In this document: in pieces, positions 40,149 through 49,019 of the stretch
How positions within the stretch are numbered: the first letter of the stretch is position 1
How the letters are laid out: each line of letters starts with the position of its first letter
Source: Herpetosiphonaceae bacterium
GTDB taxonomy: Bacteria; Chloroflexota; Chloroflexia; Chloroflexales; Kallotenuaceae
Assembly: GCA_013821605.1 (NCBI GenBank)
Contig: JACDGP010000014.1
Location: forward strand, 1-63,665
Direction of reading: 5' to 3'
Length of the DNA: 63,665 nucleotides
Made by a program: the position numbers and the translations under genes
Notes under the pieces: model-generated
Seen by the model: only the letters and a program-made list of their open reading frames with translations
Database searches by the model: none
Told to the model about the DNA's origin: nothing

Positions 40149-41888
40149 CTACATCGCTTTGATGGGGAGCTGAAGATACGATGCGTAAGGCCCACCGGTG
40201 TGGATGACGTGCTGTCCGCTGTTCTGCGGAGTGTAATCGCGTACCGCGGGCATGATGGCCCCCAGCGCGTTCTGCGCGCTGATGACCAGCCGGAGCTGCT
40301 CGCCAGGGTAGAACACCAGACCGATCGGAAACAGGTCGATCTCGACATCGACGATCTCACCGGGCTTCAACTTCTCAACCCGATCGAAGCTGTGGGCAGG
40401 AACGGAATCAGTCGACAACGTCTCGTCCAGATGTCGTGCAGACACACGCAGGCGGCCGTTGGAGCCCTTGTACCGCAGAACCGATGCGCCCCGCTCAGTG
40501 AGGTCCTGCATCATCGCGCCTTGATTAGGCACGGTGAACTGCTGCAGATGAGTGCCATGAGCATCCAGTTTCTGGACGAGGACGAACAGGTCCATGTCGT
40601 CGGCGCCCTTCGCTTCGACCCAGAGCCGCACCTTGGGATAGCCGGCCATCACGGTTTCTTCATCGAAGCGGATCGTGAAGGAGACCAAGCCCGGATTCGA
40701 TTCTGCATCGTAGGCCGCCGTCGCTTCCTCTGAGGGCACGTCAAGGATCAATGTGCGCGAGCGACCTTCGAGGTAATATTTCGTGGAGGCGACACCTTCC
40801 GGCGGGAACTCGCTCGCAGGTTGATTGACACGATCACTGCCTTCTAGGTCGAGTATGGAATAACGAACGCGAGGCGTCTGTTCCCAGCCGTTGTCCTCAC
40901 CTTTCAGGTAGTGATCGAGAAACCGGCGCAGATCCTCGACATTCGCCTCTTCGTAGTAGTCGGGCCATTCCTGCGTGTCGTGGATGCGCAGCCACTTCTC
41001 CTTCGAGGCGATCCGCCGCCATGCGCAGAACGTCCCCGCCGTATGCAGCGTGTTGGAATAGCTGGCGACGATGTACGCCGGCACGGTGATCCTGTCGAAG
41101 CGCGCGATCTTGTCTTCCCACAGGTCGTTCACCAACGGGTAGCGTTCAGCCTCCGCGACGATTTCCTCGCGTCGACCCTTGCCGGCGTAATTGCGCTGGA
41201 GTCGTTCGGCGAAGCCGAGATCCGGCATGCCGCCGCGCATCACGAGATCGCGATAGGCGTCGCTCAAGCCTTCCCACGGGTTGATCGCCGTCAGATGAGG
41301 AGGCTGTTCGGCAGCGGTGAACCATTGCGAGATCGTGAGATAGGAGGTTCCGCTCATTGCTACCTTGCCGGTACACCAGTCCTGAACAGCCAGCCACTCG
41401 ATCAGATCGTGGCAATCCTGACCCTCCTGGCGCCCGAACATGGCACTGTCGCCCTCCGAGTGGGCGATGCCCCGGGGATCGGGATTGCAGATCGCATAGC
41501 CCTGCACACACCAGTACGCCGGATCAGGCCCCTCGAACTTCTCCAAACCCGAGACGATGCCGTTGTCCAAGCCGATCATCGCAAAAAGGGAAGTGACGCT
41601 GCGAGCGGTGCCCTGGCTCTTGCCGTAGGGGCTCCAGGCGACGATGACGGGCACCTTCTCGGTCCTAACAGGACGAAGCACATCGACATAGATCGTCACG
41701 CCATCACGCAAGGTGACCGCGACGTCCTTCTCGAACATGATGTCGACCGGCAAGGATCGGAATTTCGGCCCGATCTGAAAGCCCGTCGGCAGGATCCTGG
41801 TGCCAGGCTCGAACACACTGAGCAGTCCGTATTTATCACCCGCCTCATAGGGGTGGGATGGCACAAGCACTTTTTTTTCTTGGCTCAT
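40149..41888 (-). CDS. CocE/NonD family alpha/beta hydrolase (X-Pro dipeptidyl-peptidase type)
   Basis: 579 aa, ATG at 41888 with GAAGGA eight bases upstream. The alpha/beta hydrolase part (about 45-340) has VTLRDGVTIYVDVLRP, VIVAWSPYGKSQ, DPRGIAHSEGD and the nucleophile Ser in VAMSGTSYLTISQW; a C-terminal jelly-roll domain (about 370-575) follows, ending LRLVISAQNALG. Family members hydrolyse esters or amides such as cocaine, acylated antibiotics or Xaa-Pro peptides. No signal peptide is present, so it is cytoplasmic. Its promoter is covered by paired palindromes, and a TetR gene lies just upstream on the same strand, so expression is likely substrate-induced. Confidence 0.9.
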   Translation of the reverse strand: MSQEKKVLVPSHPYEAGDKYGLLSVFEPGTRILPTGFQIGPKFRSLPVDIMFEKDVAVTLRDGVTIYVDVLRPVRTEKVPVIVAWSPYGKSQGTARSVTSLFAMIGLDNGIVSGLEKFEGPDPAYWCVQGYAICNPDPRGIAHSEGDSAMFGRQEGQDCHDLIEWLAVQDWCTGKVAMSGTSYLTISQWFTAAEQPPHLTAINPWEGLSDAYRDLVMRGGMPDLGFAERLQRNYAGKGRREEIVAEAERYPLVNDLWEDKIARFDRITVPAYIVASYSNTLHTAGTFCAWRRIASKEKWLRIHDTQEWPDYYEEANVEDLRRFLDHYLKGEDNGWEQTPRVRYSILDLEGSDRVNQPASEFPPEGVASTKYYLEGRSRTLILDVPSEEATAAYDAESNPGLVSFTIRFDEETVMAGYPKVRLWVEAKGADDMDLFVLVQKLDAHGTHLQQFTVPNQGAMMQDLTERGASVLRYKGSNGRLRVSARHLDETLSTDSVPAHSFDRVEKLKPGEIVDVEIDLFPIGLVFYPGEQLRLVISAQNALGAIMPAVRDYTPQNSGQHVIHTGGPYASYLQLPIKAM

Positions 41889-41973
41889 ATCGTTTCCTTC
41901 TTCACGGTATTAGCGATGGCTCAGAGGCCACATGGCCTTCCCCAAGACATAGCAGCTAAAACCGGGCTCTTTC

Positions 41974-42030
41974 AATCTAGCAATGCTAGGTTTACGTCAT
42001 AAGTATAACCTAGCCTTGCTAGATTGCCAA
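41974..42030 (-). promoter_or_regulatory. Hydrolase promoter embedded in a double TetR-type operator
   Basis: Minus strand: -35 TTGGCA (42030-42025), 17-bp spacer, -10 TATACT (42007-42002). Two 19-bp sites, AATCTAGCAATGCTAGGTT (41974-41992) and the inverted copy AACCTAGCCTTGCTAGATT (42007-42025), flank a 14-bp centre. Each contains its own CTAGC-N3-GCTAG palindrome. One site covers the spacer, the other the start region. The adjacent TetR repressor is the likely ligand. Confidence 0.82.
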
Positions 42031-42141
42031 GTGCTACACCTCTTGCAAAGGCACTGCTGTTGCTTTCATCGTTACTCACCAATGGCACTCAATTGCCGGG
42101 TGGCCCACTCGGAGTTTGCGAAAGAACGCTCCACAGGTCTT

Positions 42142-42807
42142 CTACCCGCTCGTGGCGTTTGGATGCTCTTTTGCGAGGTTGGCACGCAATCCATCCAGAA
42201 GCAAGGACAACCCCTCTTCAAACCATGTCTCAGCAGAGGTGGATGAGAGAACTTCAGCGCGGCGAAAAAAGGCAACAATCCGGGGAAAACGTTCTTCATC
42301 GACAATGGCACGAGGGCTTTCCTCACCCTTTCTATAGGCAAAAAAAGAGGGGTCAGCTTGTAATTCAAAAGCGGCACCCATGACATAGTGAATGACCATT
42401 ATCATCCCCGAGGCAGCTGTGCTCTCATCGAAGCCAGCATGCTGAAGAATATTCAAAGCTAATTCTATGACCTCGAAGAAATCGTTGAGCAACAGGTTCG
42501 CTTCTGCCAGGACTCGCGCCCCATCGCGATAAGCAAGCATCGTCTTACGTAACCGGCGGGCCCATGTTGCCAACCAATTGGCCCAATCCTGCTCAGGCTC
42601 TGGGGATTGGAGTTCAGTAAAAGCCTCGGCGATCATCAACGCAGCCATACAGTTGAGCAGTTCTTGCTTGTTCCTAAAGTGCCAATATAACGACGGGTTC
42701 TGAATATCCAGGTACGTGGCAAGGCGGCGCATGGTCAAATTATCCAGCCCAACCTCATTTAATAACCGCAGTGCGGCACGTGCCACCGTTTCGCGTTGCA
42801 ACGGCAT
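42142..42807 (-). CDS. TetR-class repressor (tetracycline-repressor-like C-terminal domain)
   Basis: 221 aa, ATG at 42807 with AAGGAG eight bases upstream. The HTH reads ARAALRLLNEVGLDNLTMRR, then LATYLDIQNPSLYWHFRNKQELL, closely following the classical TetR pattern (ALELLNEVG, PTLYWHVKNK). The C-terminal half resembles TetR_C, the ligand domain of tetracycline-type repressors. It is separated by about 250 bp from the hydrolase gene whose promoter has a double operator. I infer that it represses the hydrolase. No efflux pump is nearby, so the inducer may be a hydrolase substrate. Confidence 0.92.
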   Translation of the reverse strand: MPLQRETVARAALRLLNEVGLDNLTMRRLATYLDIQNPSLYWHFRNKQELLNCMAALMIAEAFTELQSPEPEQDWANWLATWARRLRKTMLAYRDGARVLAEANLLLNDFFEVIELALNILQHAGFDESTAASGMIMVIHYVMGAAFELQADPSFFAYRKGEESPRAIVDEERFPRIVAFFRRAEVLSSTSAETWFEEGLSLLLDGLRANLAKEHPNATSG

Positions 42808-43132
42808 GCTTGATCTCCTTCAAGTTCGGTGAATCAGGTATTGCTATCCATTCAAAAGGGAAAGCACCCAGATATTTCCCTAGCACCGCTCGAGAGCACG
42901 TTCCCATTATAACGTGGAACGCTGAACACACGCCGTTGCATAGGTGGGACAACTACTTACTCCGAATCGACCTGGCGGGAAGGTCGGTGGCACGCAGCCT
43001 GCGCAGAGTCGCCGGGACCGCCCGACTTTCTGTGGGTACTAGTCGTTCCTGCCACTACAGGAGCGGGGCACGAGCTGTCGGTATGGCGACAACGAAGATG
43101 GAGAGGGGTTAAAGAGGAAAGGAGCTGTATCC
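42808..43132. other. 325-bp intergenic region
   Basis: It separates the divergent tetR and zinc-dehydrogenase genes and must hold both promoters. AAAGGAG at its right edge is the ribosome site of the dehydrogenase. I find no clear -35/-10 pair, repeat or small gene. Confidence 0.5.
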
Positions 43133-44287
43133 ATGCTTGCCATGAGTTACCGGGGGCCTCTGCGGGTCCGCATCGATCATAAACCTATGCCGGAGATCCT
43201 GCATCCTCAGGATGCCATCGTCCGGGTTACCCGCTCGTGTATCTGCGGCTCCGATCTGCATTTATATAATGGGGACGTGCCGGATACCAGGGTGGGCATG
43301 ACCTTTGGCCATGAGTTCACCGGTGTCGTGGAGCAACTCGGCGAGGAGGTGCAGAAACTAAAGATCGGTGACCATGTCCTGGTGCCATTCAATATTGCCT
43401 GTGGAAAGTGCGTCTTCTGCCAGCAGGAACTGTATGGGAATTGCCATGAATCCAATCCCGAAGCCACTGCAGTAGGTGGCATCTTCGGCTATTCGCATAC
43501 CGCCGGTGGCTACAATGGTGGACAAGCAGAATATGTCCGTGTCCCGTATGCCGATGTAGGTCCTACGGTCATTCCGGACGGCATGGACGTAGACGATGCG
43601 GTGCTGCTCACCGACGTGGTGCCAACAGGCTATCAGGCCGCTGAAATGGGCGGTATTCAACGTGGTGATACCGTTGTGGTTTTCGGAGCCGGTCCGGTCG
43701 GCATTATGGCAGCCAGATGTGCCTGGCTCTTTGGGGCCGGGCGGGTCATCGTGATTGATCACGTGGATTACCGCCTCGACTTCGTAAAAAAATATGCTCC
43801 ATGCGAAGCCTATAACTTCAGGTCACTCGAAGACCCGGTGGTATTCATCAAACGGACCACTGACTCCCTGGGGGCAGACGTGTGTATTGATGCCGTGGGA
43901 GCTGAAGCCGCCGGCAATGCCATGCAGACGCTCCTCGGCAGAAAATTGCTGCTGCAGGGAGGGTCGGCCACCGCGCTGCATTGGGCGATCAACTCGGTGA
44001 AAAAGGGCGGGATTGTTTCCATCGTGGGGGTGTATGGCCCGATCAACACCCTTGTCCCAATTGGAAATGTGGTGAATAAAGGCATTACCATCCGGGCCAA
44101 CCAGGCATCGGTGAAGCGGCTGTTGCCGCGCTTGATTGAGCATGTGCAGAATGGCACCCTCGATCCGAAAGCCCTGATCACCCATCACATCCCTTTGGAA
44201 GAGGTGTCCGATGCGTACCGGATTTTTTCAGCGAAGCTCGATCAGTGCATCAAGCCGGTGCTAATGCCGCCATCAGCCAGAATGTAG
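43133..44287 (+). CDS. Zinc-dependent alcohol/formaldehyde dehydrogenase (MDR family)
   Basis: 384 aa, ATG at 43133 with AAAGGAG upstream. Catalytic zinc ligands: Cys in RSCICGSDLHLYNG and His-Glu in TFGHEFTGVVEQ. The structural zinc site is CGKCVFCQQELYGNC. The NAD-binding Rossmann motif is VVVFGAGPVGIMAARCA, and PTGYQAAEMG matches glutathione-independent formaldehyde dehydrogenases and related enzymes. It oxidises an alcohol or reduces an aldehyde; the substrate is not determined. The following gene starts 13 bp downstream and is probably its partner. Confidence 0.93.
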   Translation: MLAMSYRGPLRVRIDHKPMPEILHPQDAIVRVTRSCICGSDLHLYNGDVPDTRVGMTFGHEFTGVVEQLGEEVQKLKIGDHVLVPFNIACGKCVFCQQELYGNCHESNPEATAVGGIFGYSHTAGGYNGGQAEYVRVPYADVGPTVIPDGMDVDDAVLLTDVVPTGYQAAEMGGIQRGDTVVVFGAGPVGIMAARCAWLFGAGRVIVIDHVDYRLDFVKKYAPCEAYNFRSLEDPVVFIKRTTDSLGADVCIDAVGAEAAGNAMQTLLGRKLLLQGGSATALHWAINSVKKGGIVSIVGVYGPINTLVPIGNVVNKGITIRANQASVKRLLPRLIEHVQNGTLDPKALITHHIPLEEVSDAYRIFSAKLDQCIKPVLMPPSARM

Positions 44288-44299
44288 AGGGGAATTCCC

Positions 44300-44791
44300 A
44301 TGAAAGATACAGCTAAAGACTACTCGCATATCAAGGGCTGGGGTGTGGACGCGGACCCGAAAAACGATCCAACGTACCCGATGAAGCATCGCAACGATGG
44401 GGAACAGGCGGGCTACAGCTGGGAGCGTCCACCTCAGCAGCCGACCACGGTCGAGGTCCTGCATTCCATTGAGCGACCAAACGTCACTGCGGTGTTCGGA
44501 ACATCGACGCCGCCCTCGGGATTGAGCGGGATGATCCGCCGTATCGCTTTCAAAGATAGCGAATCTAGCTACGGGCATTGGCTGCCCTTGATGCTGGCGG
44601 ACCGGGTAAATATGGTGGAAGGGGTCCTGGATGATCTCATGCACGGCCATGTCCCCAATATTGTCGGAGAGCTGGGCTGGAAGGCGGAGTGGAAACACAA
44701 CCGAACAAAGCTGGTGCGGCGGGTCCTCGTCAGAGTGGCTTTAGTGTCCACCGCCGTTGCTTATCTGCGTAGCAGAAGGGATGATTCTTAA
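44300..44791 (+). CDS. Conserved hypothetical protein linked to the zinc dehydrogenase
   Basis: 163 aa, ATG at 44300, 12 bases after the dehydrogenase stop. The central region (PPSGLSGMIRRIAFKDSESS, then HWLPLMLADRVNMVEGVLDD and PNIVGELGWKAEWKHN) looks conserved in style and I have the impression it commonly accompanies zinc alcohol dehydrogenases. A weak hydrophobic segment lies near the C-terminus (VRVALVSTAVAYL), so it may touch the membrane. The Tyr/Pro-rich N-terminus (SYPMKHR-like) is polar. I cannot name a function. Confidence 0.72.
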   Translation: MKDTAKDYSHIKGWGVDADPKNDPTYPMKHRNDGEQAGYSWERPPQQPTTVEVLHSIERPNVTAVFGTSTPPSGLSGMIRRIAFKDSESSYGHWLPLMLADRVNMVEGVLDDLMHGHVPNIVGELGWKAEWKHNRTKLVRRVLVRVALVSTAVAYLRSRRDDS

Positions 44792-44870
44792 CTCCAATTC
44801 CCGAGGGCGTTCTCGTGTCTGCGCGTATATACTAAGCCCTTGATGGTCATGGGTAGTTCAAGGGAGGAGC

Positions 44871-45869
44871 ATGGGCGTGGATAATATTCGGGAGTTGCTC
44901 CGTGCGGACCCGGTCACGGCAACGTGGTTGGAGCATCTAGAGGCTGCCGGTGCGCCAGAATTCGCTGTGGAGCTGCCGTCCGCCGACGAGTTGCCACCCA
45001 TACTGCTTGAGCTCACCGTGCCCCACGAGGAGATCGATGGCTTGGTTGTGCTGTTACCAAGCCTGAAGCAGTCGGCAGGGCTCTGGTGGCTGTTGGAACG
45101 CTGTGCTCACGTCCTGGTGCGGGACATGGGGCAGATTGGTAGGCCGCAGCTCTTTCCCACATTGCCATCGGAGATGGGCGTCATGCACCGCTACTTTTAT
45201 ATTTATGTCTTCCTGGCAGTGTTGCCGCACGTGCAGGCGTACCATCGCGCACGCAGCATTCCAGACGACATTGCGCGACGCACACTGGCGGACCTCGGGC
45301 GGCATATGGCGGTGTACCACCGGATCCACGGCGAAGGCGGGCTCGGCACGGCCTTCTGGCTGATGCTGCATTTTCGTGGCGGGATCTATGACATGGGACG
45401 ACTTCAATTCGAGCGGGCGACGCTTGGTGACACGACGGGCGCGGCACTCCAAGCGGCCGGTCTGCCCTATGGTCCGGGCGATCTCCGACTATCGGTGCAT
45501 GTACCCGCGTTCTCCGGTCCAATTACGCTGCGGGCCTGCGATATGGCGTTCGAGCGGGCAAAGCCATTCTTCGCGCGGTATTTTCCCGAGGAACGGTACG
45601 AGATTGCGACGTGCAACTCGTGGTTGCTCGATGACCAGCTTGCGGAGTACCTGCCGGCGGGAAGCAACATCATGCAGTTTCAGCGGCGCTTCGAGTTCGC
45701 GGTTCGACGGCCGGAGCCGGATGACGCAGGCATCGTGCGCTTCGTCTTCGGCCAGAATCTTGGCGCGCTGGATGAACTGCCCGGCCGCTCGACACTGGAG
45801 CGCGCGATCATTGGGCACCTACAGGCCGGCCGCCATTGGTATGGCGCGGCGGGCTGGCTCCGGCTTTAA
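44871..45869 (+). CDS. Acyltransferase-domain protein (GNAT_C/DUF5596-like)
   Basis: 332 aa, ATG at 44871 behind GGGAGG. The N-terminal part (about 1-140) is helical. The C-terminal half has the motifs LGRHMAVYHRIHGEGGLGTA, LRLSVHVPAFSGPITLRACD and ATCNSWLLDDQLAEYLPAGS that I associate with bacterial acyltransferase-domain proteins (NAT_N plus GNAT_C). The acyl donor and acceptor are unknown. It stands alone on the plus strand, with TATACT about 40 bases upstream as possible -10 box, and is convergent with the Gfo/Idh pair. Confidence 0.75.
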   Translation: MGVDNIRELLRADPVTATWLEHLEAAGAPEFAVELPSADELPPILLELTVPHEEIDGLVVLLPSLKQSAGLWWLLERCAHVLVRDMGQIGRPQLFPTLPSEMGVMHRYFYIYVFLAVLPHVQAYHRARSIPDDIARRTLADLGRHMAVYHRIHGEGGLGTAFWLMLHFRGGIYDMGRLQFERATLGDTTGAALQAAGLPYGPGDLRLSVHVPAFSGPITLRACDMAFERAKPFFARYFPEERYEIATCNSWLLDDQLAEYLPAGSNIMQFQRRFEFAVRRPEPDDAGIVRFVFGQNLGALDELPGRSTLERAIIGHLQAGRHWYGAAGWLRL

Positions 45870-45880
45870 GGTAGCGAAGG

Positions 45881-46888
45881 CTACGCGTGCGTGACCATGG
45901 CCACCTGATGTTGCGCGACGGACTCATAGGCTGCTGTGACAACTTCAACGGCCCGTAAACCATCCTCACCACTGGCAAGTGGCGGTCGTCCGGTGCGGAT
46001 CGCTTGGATAAAATCAGCGACCATCAACTCATCGCTACTTTCGCCCCACGGGAGTTGAGCTGAGCGAATCCGGGTGTTGCTGTAGAGGGTGCTGTGCTGG
46101 GCGGTGTAGTCAAAGCTGGCGACACCCTGCGTGCCGGTGAGCTCCAGCGTTACGTCGCCCCAGGTCGGAAAGGCCTTGTTGGGACGTGACCAACTCGGGT
46201 CGAGGCTTACGATGCCACCACCAGTGAGTTCCATGACGAGGAGGCCACAATCTTCGACGGCAAGCTCCGGGTAGAAATGCGTATCGGCCTCCGCATAAAC
46301 GGTGGTGAACTCTTCACCGGTGATGAAACGAATGGCATCAACGACATGGACGGTGTGATCGGTCAAGGCTCCGCCGCCAGAGAGCGCCCGGTCCACAAAC
46401 CAACCGCCCGGCATCGTCCCACGGTTGGTGCCCCGAAGCATGAGGATCTGGCCGAGCGTGCCGCCCCGGATGGCGTCACGTAAGCTCAGAATCCCCGCAG
46501 CGTGACGAACCGGAAAGGCTGTGCCGAGTAGGACGCCGGCCTGTTCACAGGCCTGCAGCATGGCGCGGGCATCGGTCGGGCTAATGGCGAGCGGCTTTTC
46601 GCACAGGACGTGCTTGCCAGCTTGGGCGGCCCGAATCGTAAGGTCACGATGATGCACGTTCTCAGAACAAATAATGACGCCATCGCTCTTAGCGAGGAGG
46701 CGGTCAAGATCGCTTTCGAAGGCTGTACCATAGTGGGCAGCCTTGCTCATGCCACGCTCCGCATTGTCGTCCCAAAGACCGGCCAAGTTGGCGCCCGGCG
46801 TGGCGCGCAGGGCCTGGGCATACGAATCGGCGTGGCCGTGAGCGGCGCTCAGGATCGCGATATTCAAAGGGCTAGCATCGTTCAGCAT
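45881..46888 (-). CDS. Gfo/Idh/MocA family NAD(P)-dependent oxidoreductase
   Basis: 335 aa, ATG at 46888 overlapping the stop of the upstream homologue and preceded by GAGGAG. The Rossmann part has [37 protein letters not shown] and the EKPLA catalytic-type motif ([18 protein letters not shown]), followed by the C-terminal beta-sheet domain containing [19 protein letters not shown] with the His typical of this family. It oxidises or reduces a sugar, cyclitol or similar compound with a nicotinamide cofactor. The glycine signature differs from the usual GxGxxG (AAHGHA). Confidence 0.92.
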   Translation of the reverse strand: MLNDASPLNIAILSAAHGHADSYAQALRATPGANLAGLWDDNAERGMSKAAHYGTAFESDLDRLLAKSDGVIICSENVHHRDLTIRAAQAGKHVLCEKPLAISPTDARAMLQACEQAGVLLGTAFPVRHAAGILSLRDAIRGGTLGQILMLRGTNRGTMPGGWFVDRALSGGGALTDHTVHVVDAIRFITGEEFTTVYAEADTHFYPELAVEDCGLLVMELTGGGIVSLDPSWSRPNKAFPTWGDVTLELTGTQGVASFDYTAQHSTLYSNTRIRSAQLPWGESSDELMVADFIQAIRTGRPPLASGEDGLRAVEVVTAAYESVAQHQVAMVTHA

Positions 46889-47880
46889 GGCCGCTCCTCC
46901 TCAAGTTCGACTGGTTGTCCAGTCGTGATTGACGTGAGCCCGGCCAAGGCAATCCGCAACGCCTCAAGCCCATCAGCTGCCGTACAGCGTGGCTCGGGAC
47001 CACCCGCGAGCCAGGCCAACCAATCCCGATCCTGGTGCTCGTAGGGATTAGCGGTGCGGGAGGTGGTGATGGGCACGTCGATGGCTGCTCCGGAGCTAGT
47101 TGGACGTAGTTCAAAGTGGAGGGGCGTGGTCGTTTGGTTGTCGCTCAGGAGCACGCCGTCACGACCGGCAATCTCAAAGCCAGTGTGAAAGCCACTAGGA
47201 TAACTCCAGTTGCCTTCAGCATACGATATGACGCCGTTGTGATGGCGCAGCACGACCATCACGCCGTCATAGGCCGGGATCGCTGGCATGCGGCGGGCGA
47301 AGACACGGCGCACCGGTCCAAAGGTCCAGCGGAGCCAGTCCAGGTCGTGGATCAGCAGGTCGAGCAGGACGCCGCCGCTGGTTTCAAAGTCGGCATACCA
47401 GGTCTGCGCGGCGCGTGGAAAGGCGCCACCACGCGTCGCACGGGCGATACCGGGCTTACCAAGCACGCCGTCGAGCACAAGTTGCCGAGCCTGCTCGTAG
47501 TCCGCCATCCAGCGGACAACGTGACCCACACCGAGTTTTGTCCCAGCGCGCTCCACGGCAGCCAGCATCGCCCGCCCGTCTTCGAGTGTCCGGGCGAGCG
47601 GTTTCTCACAAAAGGCATGCTTGCCGCCCGCCGCCGCAGCTTCAACGTAGGTGCGGTGCGAGGCGGTCGGCGTGGTAATGACGATGGCATCAATGTCGGG
47701 GCGCAACGCCAAGTGCAGTGGGTCAGGCTCGACCTGCGCGCCAACGGCAGCCGCAACTTCGGCAGCGCGCTCCCCATCGCTGTCAGCGACGGCGACAACC
47801 CGCGCGTCGGGCTGACGAGCGATAACCTGAGCATGATAGCTGCCCATGTTGCCTGCGCCAATAATTGCTATATTTAGCAC
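46882..47880 (-). CDS. Gfo/Idh/MocA family NAD(P)-dependent oxidoreductase
   Basis: 332 aa from a GTG at 47880, seven bases after AAGGAG; a longer frame has no support. It has the classical cofactor loop [18 protein letters not shown], the strand [32 protein letters not shown] and the Lys motif [18 protein letters not shown]. The catalytic-domain motif [20 protein letters not shown] has the expected Asp/His. It is cotranscribed and translationally coupled with the next Gfo/Idh gene. Two related enzymes in tandem suggest successive or paired steps on a sugar or inositol, with the substrate open. Confidence 0.94.
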   Translation of the reverse strand: MLNIAIIGAGNMGSYHAQVIARQPDARVVAVADSDGERAAEVAAAVGAQVEPDPLHLALRPDIDAIVITTPTASHRTYVEAAAAGGKHAFCEKPLARTLEDGRAMLAAVERAGTKLGVGHVVRWMADYEQARQLVLDGVLGKPGIARATRGGAFPRAAQTWYADFETSGGVLLDLLIHDLDWLRWTFGPVRRVFARRMPAIPAYDGVMVVLRHHNGVISYAEGNWSYPSGFHTGFEIAGRDGVLLSDNQTTTPLHFELRPTSSGAAIDVPITTSRTANPYEHQDRDWLAWLAGGPEPRCTAADGLEALRIALAGLTSITTGQPVELEEERPC

Positions 47881-47920
47881 GATGTGCTCCTTCTCGGAGG
47901 CTATTATAAGGGAACAACAC

Positions 47921-48403
47921 ATGGATACGACAACACTCTCACGCCAGGCTACGCTGCTGGGCGTGATCACGGGGATGCGCTCGATGACCGGCTTGGCAAC
48001 GATCAGCGCATACCTCAACCATGGCGCACCCCAGGAGCTTGGTGCGCCATGGGACCGTCTGGGTAGCCCAACGGCGGACGCGGTGTCGAAGGTAGCCGCG
48101 CTGGGCGAGATGATAGCAGATAAGACACCCGCGATACCCGCCCGGATCAAGCCCGGACCACTGGTCGGTCGAGCGTTGATCGGGGCGCTAGGTGGCGGCA
48201 GCTTTGCCCAGTCCCGTGGTGAATCGGCGCTCACCGGCGCAGGATTCGGAGCACTCGGTGCCATCGCCTCGACCTTCGGCTTCTACTACCTGCGGCAACA
48301 GATCGACAATCGCCTGCATATGCCTGATTTTGTGGTAGCCCTAGCCGAAGACGCTGCGGCAGTCACGCTGGCCTTGCGTTGGCTGCAGGACGCCGAGCAG
48401 TGA
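47921..48403 (+). CDS. DUF4126-like small membrane protein
   Basis: 160 aa from the ATG at 47921, eight bases after AAGGGA. The motifs [39 protein letters not shown] and [13 protein letters not shown] resemble DUF4126 proteins, which have four to five short hydrophobic helices, here at about 7-30, 82-100, 105-130 and 138-155. No catalytic residues are evident. Function is unknown. It is divergent from the Gfo/Idh pair with about 40 bp between starts. Confidence 0.8.
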   Translation: MDTTTLSRQATLLGVITGMRSMTGLATISAYLNHGAPQELGAPWDRLGSPTADAVSKVAALGEMIADKTPAIPARIKPGPLVGRALIGALGGGSFAQSRGESALTGAGFGALGAIASTFGFYYLRQQIDNRLHMPDFVVALAEDAAAVTLALRWLQDAEQ

Positions 48404-48523
48404 GCTGAGGGCGAGCGTCGTGGATAACCTTGCTGCCCCTACACTTGAGTGCTTGTGTTGATCACAGGTACGGCGTATGGTGCATGAAGACGTGCAAGCA
48501 GTGGAGCAAGGAGCGAGATAGCC

Positions 48524-49000
48524 ATGCGACCAGCATATACTCAGCATAATGGTTATCAGCAAGTACCCACGCTTCCCGTGGGTGCTGCACATGGCCGGTG
48601 GCGGTGGGCAACACGAGCGATGTGGCAGGGGCTGGCACTCCTGTTGATTATGAATCTCGTCGCGTGTAGGGTGCGAGATCCCATCCCGGCTGCTCAATTG
48701 CCATCGTCCGCACCGGTCATGCACGTGTCTGCCGACCAGATCGGACGAGCGATGGAGGAGGATCACTTTTTCTCTGACTACGGGTATGCACGGCTGCTGG
48801 TACAGGGGAAAGTCAGTGCCATCAACCAGCACAGCAACCACATGGTTGTGCAGTTAGAGACCAGTGTGGCAACCAAGGTGTTATGTGAACTTGATACTCC
48901 GGCTACCCAGGTGCATGCAGGAGAGACGATCACGGTCCAGTCGAGCGACGTACAGCGGGAAGAGGCGGCGGTTGGGTTGAAGCACTGCAGCATTCCGTGA
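48524..49000 (+). CDS. OB-fold lipoprotein (tRNA_anti-like)
   Basis: 158 aa, ATG at 48524, ten bases after AAGGAG. After a 30-residue polar N-terminus comes a signal segment (QGLALLLIMNLVACRV) with lipobox NLVAC, so the protein should be lipid-anchored on the outer membrane face. The mature part, HVSADQIGRAMEEDHFFSDY, then LLVQGKVSAINQHSNHMVVQ and CELDTPATQVHAGETITVQS, resembles OB-fold putative lipoproteins. Two Cys (VLCEL and LKHCSIP) could form a disulfide. Partner unknown. Confidence 0.72.
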   Translation: MRPAYTQHNGYQQVPTLPVGAAHGRWRWATRAMWQGLALLLIMNLVACRVRDPIPAAQLPSSAPVMHVSADQIGRAMEEDHFFSDYGYARLLVQGKVSAINQHSNHMVVQLETSVATKVLCELDTPATQVHAGETITVQSSDVQREEAAVGLKHCSIP

Positions 49001-49019
49001 TAGCACCGGAGGTATAGGT

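Noticed and set aside
40911-42002. Long plus-strand open frame opposite the CocE-type hydrolase
   Set aside because: It is antisense to a clearly conserved enzyme, shows no protein motif and ends in the operator region.
48004-48264. Extended N-terminus for the second Gfo/Idh protein
   Set aside because: It would overlap the divergent DUF4126 gene. The GTG at 47880 has an ideal AAGGAG and begins exactly at the Rossmann fold.
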